A stretch of DNA of 8,348 bases, taken from contig JAEEPV010000012.1 in NCBI GenBank assembly GCA_016284975.1, positions 1 to 8,348 on the forward strand. The letters are read 5' to 3'. The translations under genes and the position numbers were made by a program. Shown in pieces: positions 1 through 6,292 of this stretch. The notes under the pieces were generated by a model. That model was not told the DNA's origin, did no database searches, and was given only the letters and a program-made list of their open reading frames with translations. Positions within the stretch are counted from its first letter, which is position 1; each line of letters starts with the position of its first letter. The DNA comes from Solobacterium sp. (lineage in GTDB: Bacteria > Bacillota_I > Bacilli_A > Erysipelotrichales > Erysipelotrichaceae).

Positions 1-716
1 AAGGCGCCGCAAAGTACATGGGAGGTTATAAGATGGTCGTTGACCTGGTTCGCGATCTCCACGATTCCATGGGCATCACCGTTCCGGTAGCTCTTCATCT
101 TGACCACGGTACCTATGATGGTGCGAAGGCCTGCATCGAAGCCGGTTTCACATCCGTTATGTTCGATGGTTCCCACTTCGATTTCGAAGAGAACATGGAA
201 AAGTCCAAGGAAATCATCGAGCTTGCTCATTCCAAGGGTGTTTCCGTTGAGTGCGAAGTCGGCGGTATCGGCGGTACAGAAGACGGCGTTACTTCCAATG
301 GCGAACTCGCAGATCCGAAAGAGTGCGCAGCAGTTGCTGGTCTGGGTGTAGATTTCCTCGCTGCCGGCATCGGCAACATCCACGGCAAATATCCGGAAAA
401 CTGGGCTGGTCTCAACTTCGAGCGTCTCGATGAGATCAACAAGGCAGTTAACGGCAAACCGCTGGTTCTCCATGGCGGCTCCGGTATCCCGTTTGATCAG
501 GTTTCCAAAGCGATCTCCATGGGCGTCTCCAAGATCAATGTCAACACCGAACTGCAGCTGGTATTCGCTGCTGCGACACGTAAGTACATTGAGGAAGGCA
601 AAGACCTCGAGGGCAAGGGCTATGATCCTCGTAAACTTCTGAAACCGGGCGCTGACGCAATCATTGCCAAGACCATTGAACTGATCAAGGCATTCGGTTC
701 CGACAACAAGGCTTAA
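1..716 (+). CDS. fba: Class II fructose-bisphosphate aldolase, 5'-truncated
   Basis: Zinc-dependent aldolase of glycolysis and gluconeogenesis in the cytoplasm; it cleaves fructose 1,6-bisphosphate to DHAP and glyceraldehyde 3-phosphate. The gene enters from the left edge: the reading frame is open from base 3 (G-A-A-K-Y before the first Met at 18), and homologues have about 50 more N-terminal residues, so the Met at 18 is internal. Visible family motifs are HLDHG (catalytic Asp and zinc His, about 96-110), the GGIGGTEDG segment (about 262-288), IHGKY (zinc His, about 373-387), LHGGSGIP (zinc His, about 467-490) and KINVNTELQ (phosphate site), with the usual C-terminal DPRKLLKPG followed by GS-N-A. 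C-ending codons (TTC, ATC, CTC, AAC) look more frequent here than in the genes downstream, as expected for a highly expressed gene. A terminator follows 13 bases after the stop. Tagatose-bisphosphate aldolase is a related alternative, but the Bacillota gene order favours fba. Confidence 0.96.
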   Translation, partial: GAAKYMGGYKMVVDLVRDLHDSMGITVPVALHLDHGTYDGAKACIEAGFTSVMFDGSHFDFEENMEKSKEIIELAHSKGVSVECEVGGIGGTEDGVTSNGELADPKECAAVAGLGVDFLAAGIGNIHGKYPENWAGLNFERLDEINKAVNGKPLVLHGGSGIPFDQVSKAISMGVSKINVNTELQLVFAAATRKYIEEGKDLEGKGYDPRKLLKPGADAIIAKTIELIKAFGSDNKA

Positions 717-729
717 TCACTTCGAACAG

Positions 730-757
730 GAGCTTCCTTCGGGAGGCTCTTTTTTTT
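730..757 (+). terminator. Intrinsic terminator of fba
   Basis: An 8-bp stem (730-737 with 742-749, one G-U pair) closes a C(UUCG)G tetraloop and is followed directly by eight T residues (750-757). It is a textbook Rho-independent terminator 13 bases after the fba stop codon. Confidence 0.93.
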
Positions 758-758
758 A

Positions 759-787
759 TTGGCTTTGAAGTCCAAATCAGATAGAAT
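759..787 (+). promoter_or_regulatory. Candidate sigma-70 type promoter for HAD gene-murA
   Basis: TTGGCT (759-764) and TAGAAT (782-787) are separated by 17 bases, matching 4/6 and 5/6 of the consensus hexamers. The -35 begins just after the fba terminator T-run, so the two elements abut. The expected start point is near 794, leaving a leader of only about 12 bases before the ATG at 806. The core AGATAGAATAAC (779-790) recurs almost unchanged at two other promoters in the window. Confidence 0.6.
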
Positions 788-805
788 AACCCCGGGTAAC
801 ACGAG

Positions 806-1459
806 ATGATAAAAGCGGTACTGTTTGACATGGACGGCATCCTTTACGACAGTGAACGTTTTTATATGGACATCACCGTACGGGTGATGCGCTCTCTCGG
901 TTATACCGGACCGGAAGAATCCCTGTATGCGGTTGTCGGAACGACGGCGAAAGGAACCTGGAAGATCCTCTATGATCTTCTGGAGTGAGAATATTCCGGA
1001 CGGACGATAGAACGGAAATGGGTCGAATACCTGCGTGGGCATCCTCTGAACTATGCGGAAGCGATGTTTCCGGATATCCCGGAAACGCTGAAACGGCTGC
1101 AGGATGCCGGGATTCGAATGGCCTGCTGTTCCAGCAGTACACCTTCTGTGATTCAGGATAGTCTGAAACAGATGCAGATTTTATCGTACTTTACCTATGT
1201 GGTGTCTTCCGAAGAAATTGAACGGGCAAAACCGGATCCCATGATCTATCTGCTTGCGGCAGAGAAACTTGACGTAAAACCGGAAGAATGCGCCGTTTAT
1301 GAAGACAGTGCACTGGGCATTGAAGCAGGCAAACGCGCCGGCATGCTGGTGATTGCACGGAAAGATGATCGGTTTCTGCAGAATCAGGATGGTGCCGATC
1401 GGATCGTGACAAGCGCTGCACAGATGGCGGATTACATACTCAAAGAGGTTAGACAATGA
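806..1459 (+). pseudogene. HAD-family phosphatase (beta-phosphoglucomutase-like), interrupted by in-frame TGA
   Basis: Read as one frame, this gives 217 codons, the normal size for a HAD subfamily IA phosphatase or phosphoglucomutase. TGA at codon 61 (986-988) interrupts it with no frame change. All four HAD motifs are present: motif I FDMDG with nucleophile Asp8 and acid/base Asp10, followed by YDSE; motif II CSSST near residue 110; motif III Lys142 in RAKPDP; motif IV YEDS (Glu166, Asp167) with GIEAGKRAG. The cap domain contains the TGA, and the codons right after it (E-Y-S-G-R-T-I-E, up to AEAMFPDIPETL) still read like protein, so the lesion looks recent, wrong or bypassed. Neither piece alone could be active: the first holds the nucleophile (60 residues), and the second (from Met at 1064) holds motifs II-IV. 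The stop codon overlaps the murA start (ATGA, 1456-1459). The Shine-Dalgarno site before 806 is poor. Substrate unknown. Confidence 0.85.
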
Positions 1460-2715
1460 GAGATATCATCAAGATAGAGGGCGGTCACCGCCTGAATGGA
1501 GAGGTCAGGGTTTCCGGATCCAAAAATGCGACCGTCGCACTGATTCCTGCGGCTGTACTGGCAGGGGGACCGGTTACGATCAGCGGTGTTCCGGGAATCG
1601 CAGATGTCAATTCGCTGAGTGAAATACTCCGGATGCTGAACTGCGATGTAACGGAGAAAGCAGAACATCTGATCATTGACCCGACGAATATGAAGAATAC
1701 CGATCTTGACGCGGAGGTCATTACCAAGCTCAGAGCTTCCTATTACTTCATGGGAGCGCTCCTTGGCAAATACGGCTATGTACGCATGAAGATGCCGGGC
1801 GGATGCTATCTTGGCCCGCGGCCGATCGACCTGCATATCAAAGGCTTTGAAGCACTTGGCGCAAAAGTCGAATATGAAAAGGGCTGTTATACGATTCAGG
1901 CGGATGAGCTCAAAGGCGCAAAGATCTTCCTGGATATCTCTTCCGTCGGAGCTACAATCAACATCATGATGGCTGCGGTATATGCCAGGGGACGTACGGT
2001 CATTGAGAATGCCGCGAAGGAGCCGGAGATCATCGATGCGGCAACGCTGCTCAACAATATGGGAGCCAACATCAAGGGTGCCGGTACCAATGTCATTACG
2101 GTTGAAGGCGTGAAAGAGCTTCACGGCTGCTATCACGAGATCATTCCGGACCGGATCGAAGCAGGCACCTTTATCATCATGGCCGCAGCCTGTGCAGATG
2201 AAATGAAGATCACCAACGTGATCCCCAAGCATATCGAAGCACTGACTTCCAAACTGCAGGAGATGGGTGCGGACCTTGAAACCGGCATCGACAGTATCAC
2301 CGTACGGAATGCCGGCAGACTGCACGGCATCGATGTTACGACAAAGCCGTATCCCGGATTTGCGACCGATCTGCAGCAGCCGCTGACAACCCTTCTGACA
2401 CAGGCAGACGGCGTCAGTGAAGTGACGGATACGATCTATTCCGAACGCTTCAAGCACTGTCAGGAACTGCAGCGCATGGGTGCCAATATTGAACTGTCCA
2501 ACGGAAAGAGCGTAATCAAAGGCCCGACACCGCTCTATGGAGACAAGGTTACGGCAACCGATCTGCGGTGCGGTGCGGCACTTGTAATCGCAGGACTGCT
2601 GGCAGACGGCGTGACCGAGATCAGTGATGTGTATCATATTGACCGCGGTTATGACAATATCGACGGAAAGCTGAAAGCGCTGGGCGGTGTGATCTGGCGT
2701 GAAAAGATAGACTGA
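1456..2715 (+). CDS. murA: UDP-N-acetylglucosamine 1-carboxyvinyltransferase (MurA/MurZ type)
   Basis: First committed step of peptidoglycan synthesis in the cytoplasm: transfers enolpyruvate from PEP to UDP-GlcNAc; target of fosfomycin. The 419 residues match the family length of about 420. Seen directly: the substrate pair Lys23-Asn24 in GSKNATV, catalytic Cys117 in [15 protein letters not shown] (the fosfomycin-sensitive Cys form), Asp305 in [11 protein letters not shown], Arg371 in [13 protein letters not shown] and Arg397 in DRGYDNID. Its position after fba and before rpmE is that of the second Bacillota paralogue (murZ/murAB of B. subtilis), so a further murA elsewhere in the genome is likely but cannot be seen. 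The ATG overlaps the upstream HAD stop by 4 bases, with AAAGAGG just before, suggesting translational coupling. No convincing terminator follows, so transcripts may run on into rpmE. Confidence 0.97.
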   Translation: MRDIIKIEGGHRLNGEVRVSGSKNATVALIPAAVLAGGPVTISGVPGIADVNSLSEILRMLNCDVTEKAEHLIIDPTNMKNTDLDAEVITKLRASYYFMGALLGKYGYVRMKMPGGCYLGPRPIDLHIKGFEALGAKVEYEKGCYTIQADELKGAKIFLDISSVGATINIMMAAVYARGRTVIENAAKEPEIIDAATLLNNMGANIKGAGTNVITVEGVKELHGCYHEIIPDRIEAGTFIIMAAACADEMKITNVIPKHIEALTSKLQEMGADLETGIDSITVRNAGRLHGIDVTTKPYPGFATDLQQPLTTLLTQADGVSEVTDTIYSERFKHCQELQRMGANIELSNGKSVIKGPTPLYGDKVTATDLRCGAALVIAGLLADGVTEISDVYHIDRGYDNIDGKLKALGGVIWREKID

Positions 2716-2775
2716 CCGATTCCGGATACCGGACAGGGACTGTTTTGACGACAGAGGCTAAATATAAGAAATCGC

Positions 2776-2804
2776 TTGCCGGAACAGCGCCGGCATGATA
2801 TATT
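2776..2804 (+). promoter_or_regulatory. Candidate extended -10 promoter of rpmE
   Basis: TTGCCG (2776-2781), a 17-base spacer and TATATT (2799-2804), with TG at 2796-2797 forming an extended -10 (TGaTATATT). The start point should be near 2811. A perfect 6-bp inverted repeat (TGCCGG at 2777-2782, CCGGCA at 2790-2795) fills the -35 end and spacer, which could be an operator. Confidence 0.62.
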
Positions 2805-2817
2805 ACAAAAGCACTTT

Positions 2818-2842
2818 CTTTGAGCACGCATGAGGCTCAAGG
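2818..2842 (+). promoter_or_regulatory. rpmE leader hairpin, possible L31 autoregulatory element
   Basis: In the predicted 5' leader of rpmE, CTTTGAGC (2818-2825) pairs with GCTCAAGG (2835-2842) to give an 8-bp stem (one G-U pair) with a 9-base loop. It ends just before the Shine-Dalgarno sequence AGAAGGGAG (2844-2852). No T-run follows, so it is not a terminator. L31 mRNA leaders in several phyla, including Bacillota, are described as structured elements thought to bind L31. Membership of that family here is inferred from position only. Confidence 0.4.
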
Positions 2843-2860
2843 CAGAAGGGAGATCGAACA

Positions 2861-3064
2861 ATGAAGAAAGACACACATCCGAAGTACTATGAGTGCAAGG
2901 TCGTATGCACAAGCTGCGGCAGTGAATTCCTAACGGGTTCCACACTCAAGGAAATTAAGGTTGATACCTGCTCGAACTGCCATCCGTTCTATACCGGACG
3001 TCAGAGATTCGCACAGGCACAGGGTCGCGTTGAAAAGTTCAACAAGAAATACGGACTCAAGTAA
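2861..3064 (+). CDS. rpmE: 50S ribosomal protein L31 (zinc-ribbon type)
   Basis: Large-subunit ribosomal protein bL31, which helps bridge the 50S and 30S subunits. It is 67 residues long, normal for the short type. The N-terminus [11 protein letters not shown] is typical, and two pairs of cysteines (CTSC and CSNC) form the zinc site, so this is the zinc-containing C+ form; zinc-free paralogues lack these cysteines. The family signature [10 protein letters not shown] follows the second pair, and the tail [10 protein letters not shown] is normal. The start is supported by AGAAGGGAG eight bases upstream. The gene is bracketed by its own promoter, leader hairpin and terminator, so it looks mainly monocistronic. 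The order murA-rpmE-(x)-prfA matches other Bacillota, but rho, which usually sits before rpmE, is not here. Confidence 0.97.
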   Translation: MKKDTHPKYYECKVVCTSCGSEFLTGSTLKEIKVDTCSNCHPFYTGRQRFAQAQGRVEKFNKKYGLK

Positions 3065-3079
3065 GAAACCAGAGAAGAT

Positions 3080-3106
3080 CCTGCAGCGATGCAGGTTTTT
3101 CTTTTT
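3080..3106 (+). terminator. Intrinsic terminator of rpmE
   Basis: CCTGCA (3080-3085) pairs with TGCAGG (3090-3095) across a GCGA (GNRA) tetraloop, followed by TTTTTCTTTTT (3096-3106). It starts 16 bases after the rpmE stop. The stem can extend through A-T pairs between GAAGA upstream and the T-run. Confidence 0.87.
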
Positions 3107-3118
3107 CCATCTTTCGCA

Positions 3119-3127
3119 TGATAAAAT
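3119..3127 (+). promoter_or_regulatory. Candidate extended -10 promoter of the sigma factor operon
   Basis: TG (3119-3120), one base, then TAAAAT (3122-3127), within TGATAAAATAAC. No good -35 is seen at 16-18 bases upstream, where the rpmE terminator T-run lies, so activity would rest on the extended -10. The start point near 3134 would leave a leader of about 25 bases that includes the ribosome site AGAAAGGAAG (3142-3151). Confidence 0.55.
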
Positions 3128-3158
3128 AACGAGTATAAGTCAGAAAGGAAGTACCTTA

Positions 3159-4298
3159 ATGGCGAACGTTAAACATGCACAAAATAATGGGGAAACCGCG
3201 GAATCTCTGAAAGAGATGCTGGCGCAGAAAAGTGCGGCAGGTGATCCGATTTCTCTTGAACTGCTGCAGGAAAAGGCACAGAAAGCAGGCCTCAGCGAAG
3301 AGGAACTTGAGGCTCTTTTTGAGTGGTGCAGCGATCACGATATTCTGATCGAATCCGAGGATGAAGAACTCTTTGAAGAAGAGGAAGAAGAAGCACTTGA
3401 GGCGGAAGCGGGCGAAGAAGAATACACTGCGCCGGATCCGTATATCGAAAAGGACAAGCACGCATCCGTTACCGATACGACAAAGGTGTATCTGAAACAG
3501 ATCGGTGCGATTCCGCTTTTGAAACCGGAAGAGGAATATGAAGCGGCGAAACGCGCAAGTCAGGGAGATGAGGAAGCACGTCAGCTTCTGATCACTTCCA
3601 ATCTGAGACTGGTTGTCTCGGTTGCCAAGAAATACGCCAACCGCGGTCTGTCCATGCAGGATCTGATTCAGGAAGGCAATATGGGTCTGATGCGGGCTGT
3701 GGATAAATTTGATTATTCCAAGGGCTTCCGTTTCAGCACGTATGCGACCTGGTGGATCCGTCAGTCCATGATCCGGGCGATCGCGGATCAGTCGCGCGGA
3801 ATCCGTCTGCCGGTTCATATGGGAGAAGAAATCAGCCGGGTGCGGCGCACCCAGAAAGAGCTTCTGCAGGAACTCGGCCGGGAACCTACCAGCAAAGAGA
3901 TCGCAGAACATATGGATAAGATGACGCCGGAGCGGGTCGATGAAGTTTTGAAGATCGCCATGGAACCGGTGAGTCTTGAAACACCGGCGGGCGAAGAGGA
4001 AAGCTCGACCCTGAGTGATTTTATCGAAGATCAGAATATGCAGAAACCGGAGGAGTATGCCAACAGCACCTTCCTGCGGGAAGAGATCGAACATATTCTT
4101 CTGAGCCTCAATGAACGGGAACAGAAGATCCTGCGCATGCGGTTTGGTCTCGATGACGGAGTTGTTCATACATTGGAAGATGTCGGAAAAGAATGTAATG
4201 TCACCCGGGAGCGGATCCGTCAGATCGAAAACAAAGCGCTGAAAAAACTGCGTCATAACTTCGGCGCAAAACCGGAGCTGCGTGACTGGAAGGAATAA
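3159..4298 (+). CDS. rpoD: RNA polymerase sigma-70 family factor, primary-sigma architecture
   Basis: Directs core RNA polymerase to promoters. From the ATG at 3159 it is 379 residues; AGAAAGGAAG lies seven bases upstream, and the frame open further 5' overlaps rpmE and is not coding. Domains in order: a region 1.1-like part (about 10-65), a very acidic linker (about 65-88), region 1.2 ([11 protein letters not shown], from 106), region 2 ([16 protein letters not shown] from 148 to PVHM at 218-221), region 3 (about 222-290) and region 4 (about 315-368) with helix-turn-helix [20 protein letters not shown]. The -35-reading residues Arg350, Glu351, Arg354 and Gln355 and the extended -10 residues His220 and Glu223 are conserved. 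Odd: the -10 helix reads RQSMIRAI, putting Ile205 where E. coli sigma70 has Thr440, and SRGIRLP replaces ARTIRIP. No dnaG is adjacent, unlike the usual dnaG-rpoD pair. It may be the housekeeping sigma or a group 2 paralogue. prfA follows after 31 bases, probably cotranscribed. Confidence 0.93.
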   Translation: MANVKHAQNNGETAESLKEMLAQKSAAGDPISLELLQEKAQKAGLSEEELEALFEWCSDHDILIESEDEELFEEEEEEALEAEAGEEEYTAPDPYIEKDKHASVTDTTKVYLKQIGAIPLLKPEEEYEAAKRASQGDEEARQLLITSNLRLVVSVAKKYANRGLSMQDLIQEGNMGLMRAVDKFDYSKGFRFSTYATWWIRQSMIRAIADQSRGIRLPVHMGEEISRVRRTQKELLQELGREPTSKEIAEHMDKMTPERVDEVLKIAMEPVSLETPAGEEESSTLSDFIEDQNMQKPEEYANSTFLREEIEHILLSLNEREQKILRMRFGLDDGVVHTLEDVGKECNVTRERIRQIENKALKKLRHNFGAKPELRDWKE

Positions 4299-4329
4299 CA
4301 CAGCGTAATACGTAAGGAGAGTTACACCT

Positions 4330-5409
4330 ATGAATATCGAAGCGATGCACAGCCGGCTGGCTGACATTGAAAAAACGTATAACGAGATCAGTGAACAGCT
4401 GATGTCCGAAGAAGTGCTGGCCAACCCGCGGGAAGTCACAAAGCTTTCCCGTGAACAGGCAAGGCTGACGGCGCTAGTGGAGGCAAGACATCAGCTGCAG
4501 GAACTGGAATCGAGAATCGAACAGGCCCACGATCTGGAAAAGGATGATGATCCGGACATGCGGGATATGGCTGCGGAAGAGCTGAAGGAATGTGAACCGC
4601 AGCGGCAGGAACTGCTGGAGAAGATCCAGCATATGCTGATTCCGCAGGATCCCGATGATGATCACAATGTGATCATGGAAATCCGCGGCGGGGCGGGCGG
4701 AGATGAAGGCAATATCTTTGCCGGAGATCTTTACCGCATGTATGTGCGCTATGCCGAGGGCAATGGCTGGAAAGTGGATGTGCTGGAAGCTTCGGAATCG
4801 GAGGCCGGCGGTTTTTCGCAGATCATTTTTGAGGTCAAGGGACATGATGTATATAAGGCGCTGAAATATGAAAGCGGCGCCCATCGTGTACAGCGGGTTC
4901 CGAAGACCGAATCGCAGGGACGCATTCAGACCAGCACCGCAACCGTGCTCTGTCAGCCGGAAGCGGAAGATGCGGATATTGAGATCGATCCGAAGGATCT
5001 TACGATTGAGACCCACCGTGCAAGCGGTGCCGGCGGCCAGCATATCAACAAGACCGACTCCGCCGTACGAATCGTGCATATTCCGACCGGCATTACCGTC
5101 AACTGCCAGGAAGGCAGAAGCCAGATCGAAAACCGGGAAACCGCACTGCGGCTGATCAAGTCCCGTGTTTATGAAGAATACAAACGGCAGAAGGAAGAGG
5201 CGGAAGGAAAGATCCGCAGGGAAAAGATCGGAACCGGTGATCGGGCGGAGAAGATCCGTACGTACAACTATCCGCAGAACCGTGTGACGGATCATCGGAT
5301 CGGTTTTACGATCACCCAGCTCGACCGGGTCATGGAAGGCAAGCTGCAGGATGTCATCGCGGCCCTGCAGGCAGATGATGAAAAGAAGAAGCTTGAGGCA
5401 GCAGAATGA
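4330..5409 (+). CDS. prfA: Peptide chain release factor 1
   Basis: Ends translation at UAA and UAG. The 359 residues are full length. The GGQ loop that triggers peptidyl-tRNA hydrolysis is at 235-237 (ASGAGGQHINKTDSAVR). The PxT stop-reading tripeptide is PKT at 191-193, where RF2 would have SPF, so this is RF1. Gln188 (equivalent to Gln181 of Thermus RF1) and Thr201 (Thr194) are conserved. Unusual: the residue equivalent to Thermus His193 is Gln200 (GRIQTS instead of GRIHTS). The N-terminal coiled-coil domain (about 1-100) and the GGAGGDE segment (120-126) are typical. The start at 4330 has AAGGAGA (4314-4320) upstream. The stop overlaps the prmC start by 4 bases (ATGA), and PrmC is the enzyme that modifies Gln237 of this protein. 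Confidence 0.98.
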   Translation: MNIEAMHSRLADIEKTYNEISEQLMSEEVLANPREVTKLSREQARLTALVEARHQLQELESRIEQAHDLEKDDDPDMRDMAAEELKECEPQRQELLEKIQHMLIPQDPDDDHNVIMEIRGGAGGDEGNIFAGDLYRMYVRYAEGNGWKVDVLEASESEAGGFSQIIFEVKGHDVYKALKYESGAHRVQRVPKTESQGRIQTSTATVLCQPEAEDADIEIDPKDLTIETHRASGAGGQHINKTDSAVRIVHIPTGITVNCQEGRSQIENRETALRLIKSRVYEEYKRQKEEAEGKIRREKIGTGDRAEKIRTYNYPQNRVTDHRIGFTITQLDRVMEGKLQDVIAALQADDEKKKLEAAE

Positions 5410-6269
5410 TCTTTCGCAAAGCAGTTAAAGAATATGAAAGGAAATGTGCAGCCGCCGGCGTTCCGGAAGAGACTGTCATGGCCTATCTTGTAGAGATCGC
5501 CAATCAGGAGCGCTGCAACCTTTACATGCACTATGACGAAGAAATGCCGGCGGAGCTTGAAGCGCGTTTTCATGCGGGCATGAAACGGATATTGAATCAG
5601 GAACCGATGGCGCATGTCCTTGGGTATTCCTGGTTTTACGGGTATAAGTTCGCAGTTGACGGAGATGTACTGATTCCCCGGCCGGAGACGGAAGAACTCT
5701 GCGCAAGGATCCTTGCGGGAATTGACCGGTTCTTTCCGGAAGGAAAAGTGCATTGTGTCGATATCGGCACCGGCAGCGGTGCGATCGCAGTGACCATTGC
5801 CTGCGAAGAACCGCGGGTCGTTATGGATGCGACCGATATTTCGGAAGAAGCGCTGGAAAAGGCAAAGTGCAATGCGGAAACAAACGGCGCAAAGATTTCG
5901 TTCTTTGCCGGCGATATGGTAAAGCCGCTGATCGAAGCGGGAAGAAAATACGATGTTCTCATCTGCAATCCGCCGTATATTCCGGCAGATGAGGAAATGG
6001 AACGCTCAGTCGTCGACTTTGAACCGCATGTGGCATTGTTCGGCGGTTCGGACGGTTTACGGTTTTACCGGGAAATATTCCGGGACTGCCGGTCGGTACT
6101 GAAAGAAAAAGCATTTATGGCATTTGAAATGGGCTGGAATCAGCGGGAGGCAATGAGCGCGCTGGTACAGGAACTTCTGCCGGAAGCGCAGTTTGAGATC
6201 CGGAAGGATATGAACGGAAAAGACAGAATGCTGTTTGTATACTTTGGAATCGAGGATGCGGTACAATAG
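5406..6269 (+). CDS. prmC: Peptide chain release factor N5-glutamine methyltransferase
   Basis: S-adenosylmethionine-dependent enzyme that methylates the side-chain amide of the GGQ glutamine in RF1 and RF2, which speeds peptide release. It has 287 residues, the usual size. An N-terminal helical substrate-binding domain (about 1-75) is followed by IPRPETEEL (90-98), the SAM-binding DIGTGSGAIAV (119-129), an acidic motif DATDIS (141-146) and the catalytic NPPY (188-191) that binds the target amide. The NPPYIPADE segment and the later EPHVALFGGSDGL stretch are typical of PrmC and separate it from HemK-like DNA methylases. The start overlaps the prfA stop (ATGA, 5406-5409), so enzyme and substrate are translationally coupled. 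The srtB-like gene follows after 23 bases. Confidence 0.97.
   Translation: MIFRKAVKEYERKCAAAGVPEETVMAYLVEIANQERCNLYMHYDEEMPAELEARFHAGMKRILNQEPMAHVLGYSWFYGYKFAVDGDVLIPRPETEELCARILAGIDRFFPEGKVHCVDIGTGSGAIAVTIACEEPRVVMDATDISEEALEKAKCNAETNGAKISFFAGDMVKPLIEAGRKYDVLICNPPYIPADEEMERSVVDFEPHVALFGGSDGLRFYREIFRDCRSVLKEKAFMAFEMGWNQREAMSALVQELLPEAQFEIRKDMNGKDRMLFVYFGIEDAVQ
6262..6267 (+). promoter_or_regulatory. Weak candidate -10 for an internal promoter before the sortase
   Basis: TACAAT overlaps the prmC stop codon and would start transcription near 6274, about 20 bases before the sortase ATG. There is no -35 at a proper distance (TTGGAA at 6244-6249 is only 12 bases away) and no TG extension. Read-through from the sigma operon promoter is the simpler explanation. 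Confidence 0.2.
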
Positions 6270-6292
6270 GCAATTGAATTGAGGTTTTATGC

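Noticed and set aside
986..1020. Selenocysteine insertion at the HAD TGA, because TTCCG (994-998) can pair with CGGAA (1013-1017) just downstream.
   Set aside because: The stem is only 5 bp with a 14-base loop lacking a SECIS-like GU apical motif, the codon is in the cap domain rather than the active site, and selenoprotein HAD phosphatases are not known to me.
1432..2637. A 401-residue open frame on the minus strand opposite murA, with similar long minus frames opposite the sigma gene (3156-4439) and prfA (4474-5295).
   Set aside because: They mirror strongly conserved + strand genes, give compositions rich in Cys, His, Arg and Phe with no recognisable domain, and arise from the codon pattern of the sense gene.
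2721..2745. A hairpin after murA (TCCGG-ATA-CCGGA) with TGTTTT further on, as a murA terminator.
   Set aside because: The stem is only 5 bp with a 3-base loop, and the short T-run begins about 9 bases after it, too far for a normal intrinsic terminator.
2830..2892. A 20-codon upstream frame starting in the loop of the rpmE leader hairpin and overlapping the rpmE start.
   Set aside because: It has no ribosome site and no notable peptide features; a frame this short is expected by chance.
2961..3158. A 66-residue N-terminal extension of the sigma factor reading back through rpmE.
   Set aside because: It overlaps rpmE in another frame and crosses the rpmE terminator and the sigma promoter. The ATG at 3159 has a good ribosome site and gives a standard region 1.1.
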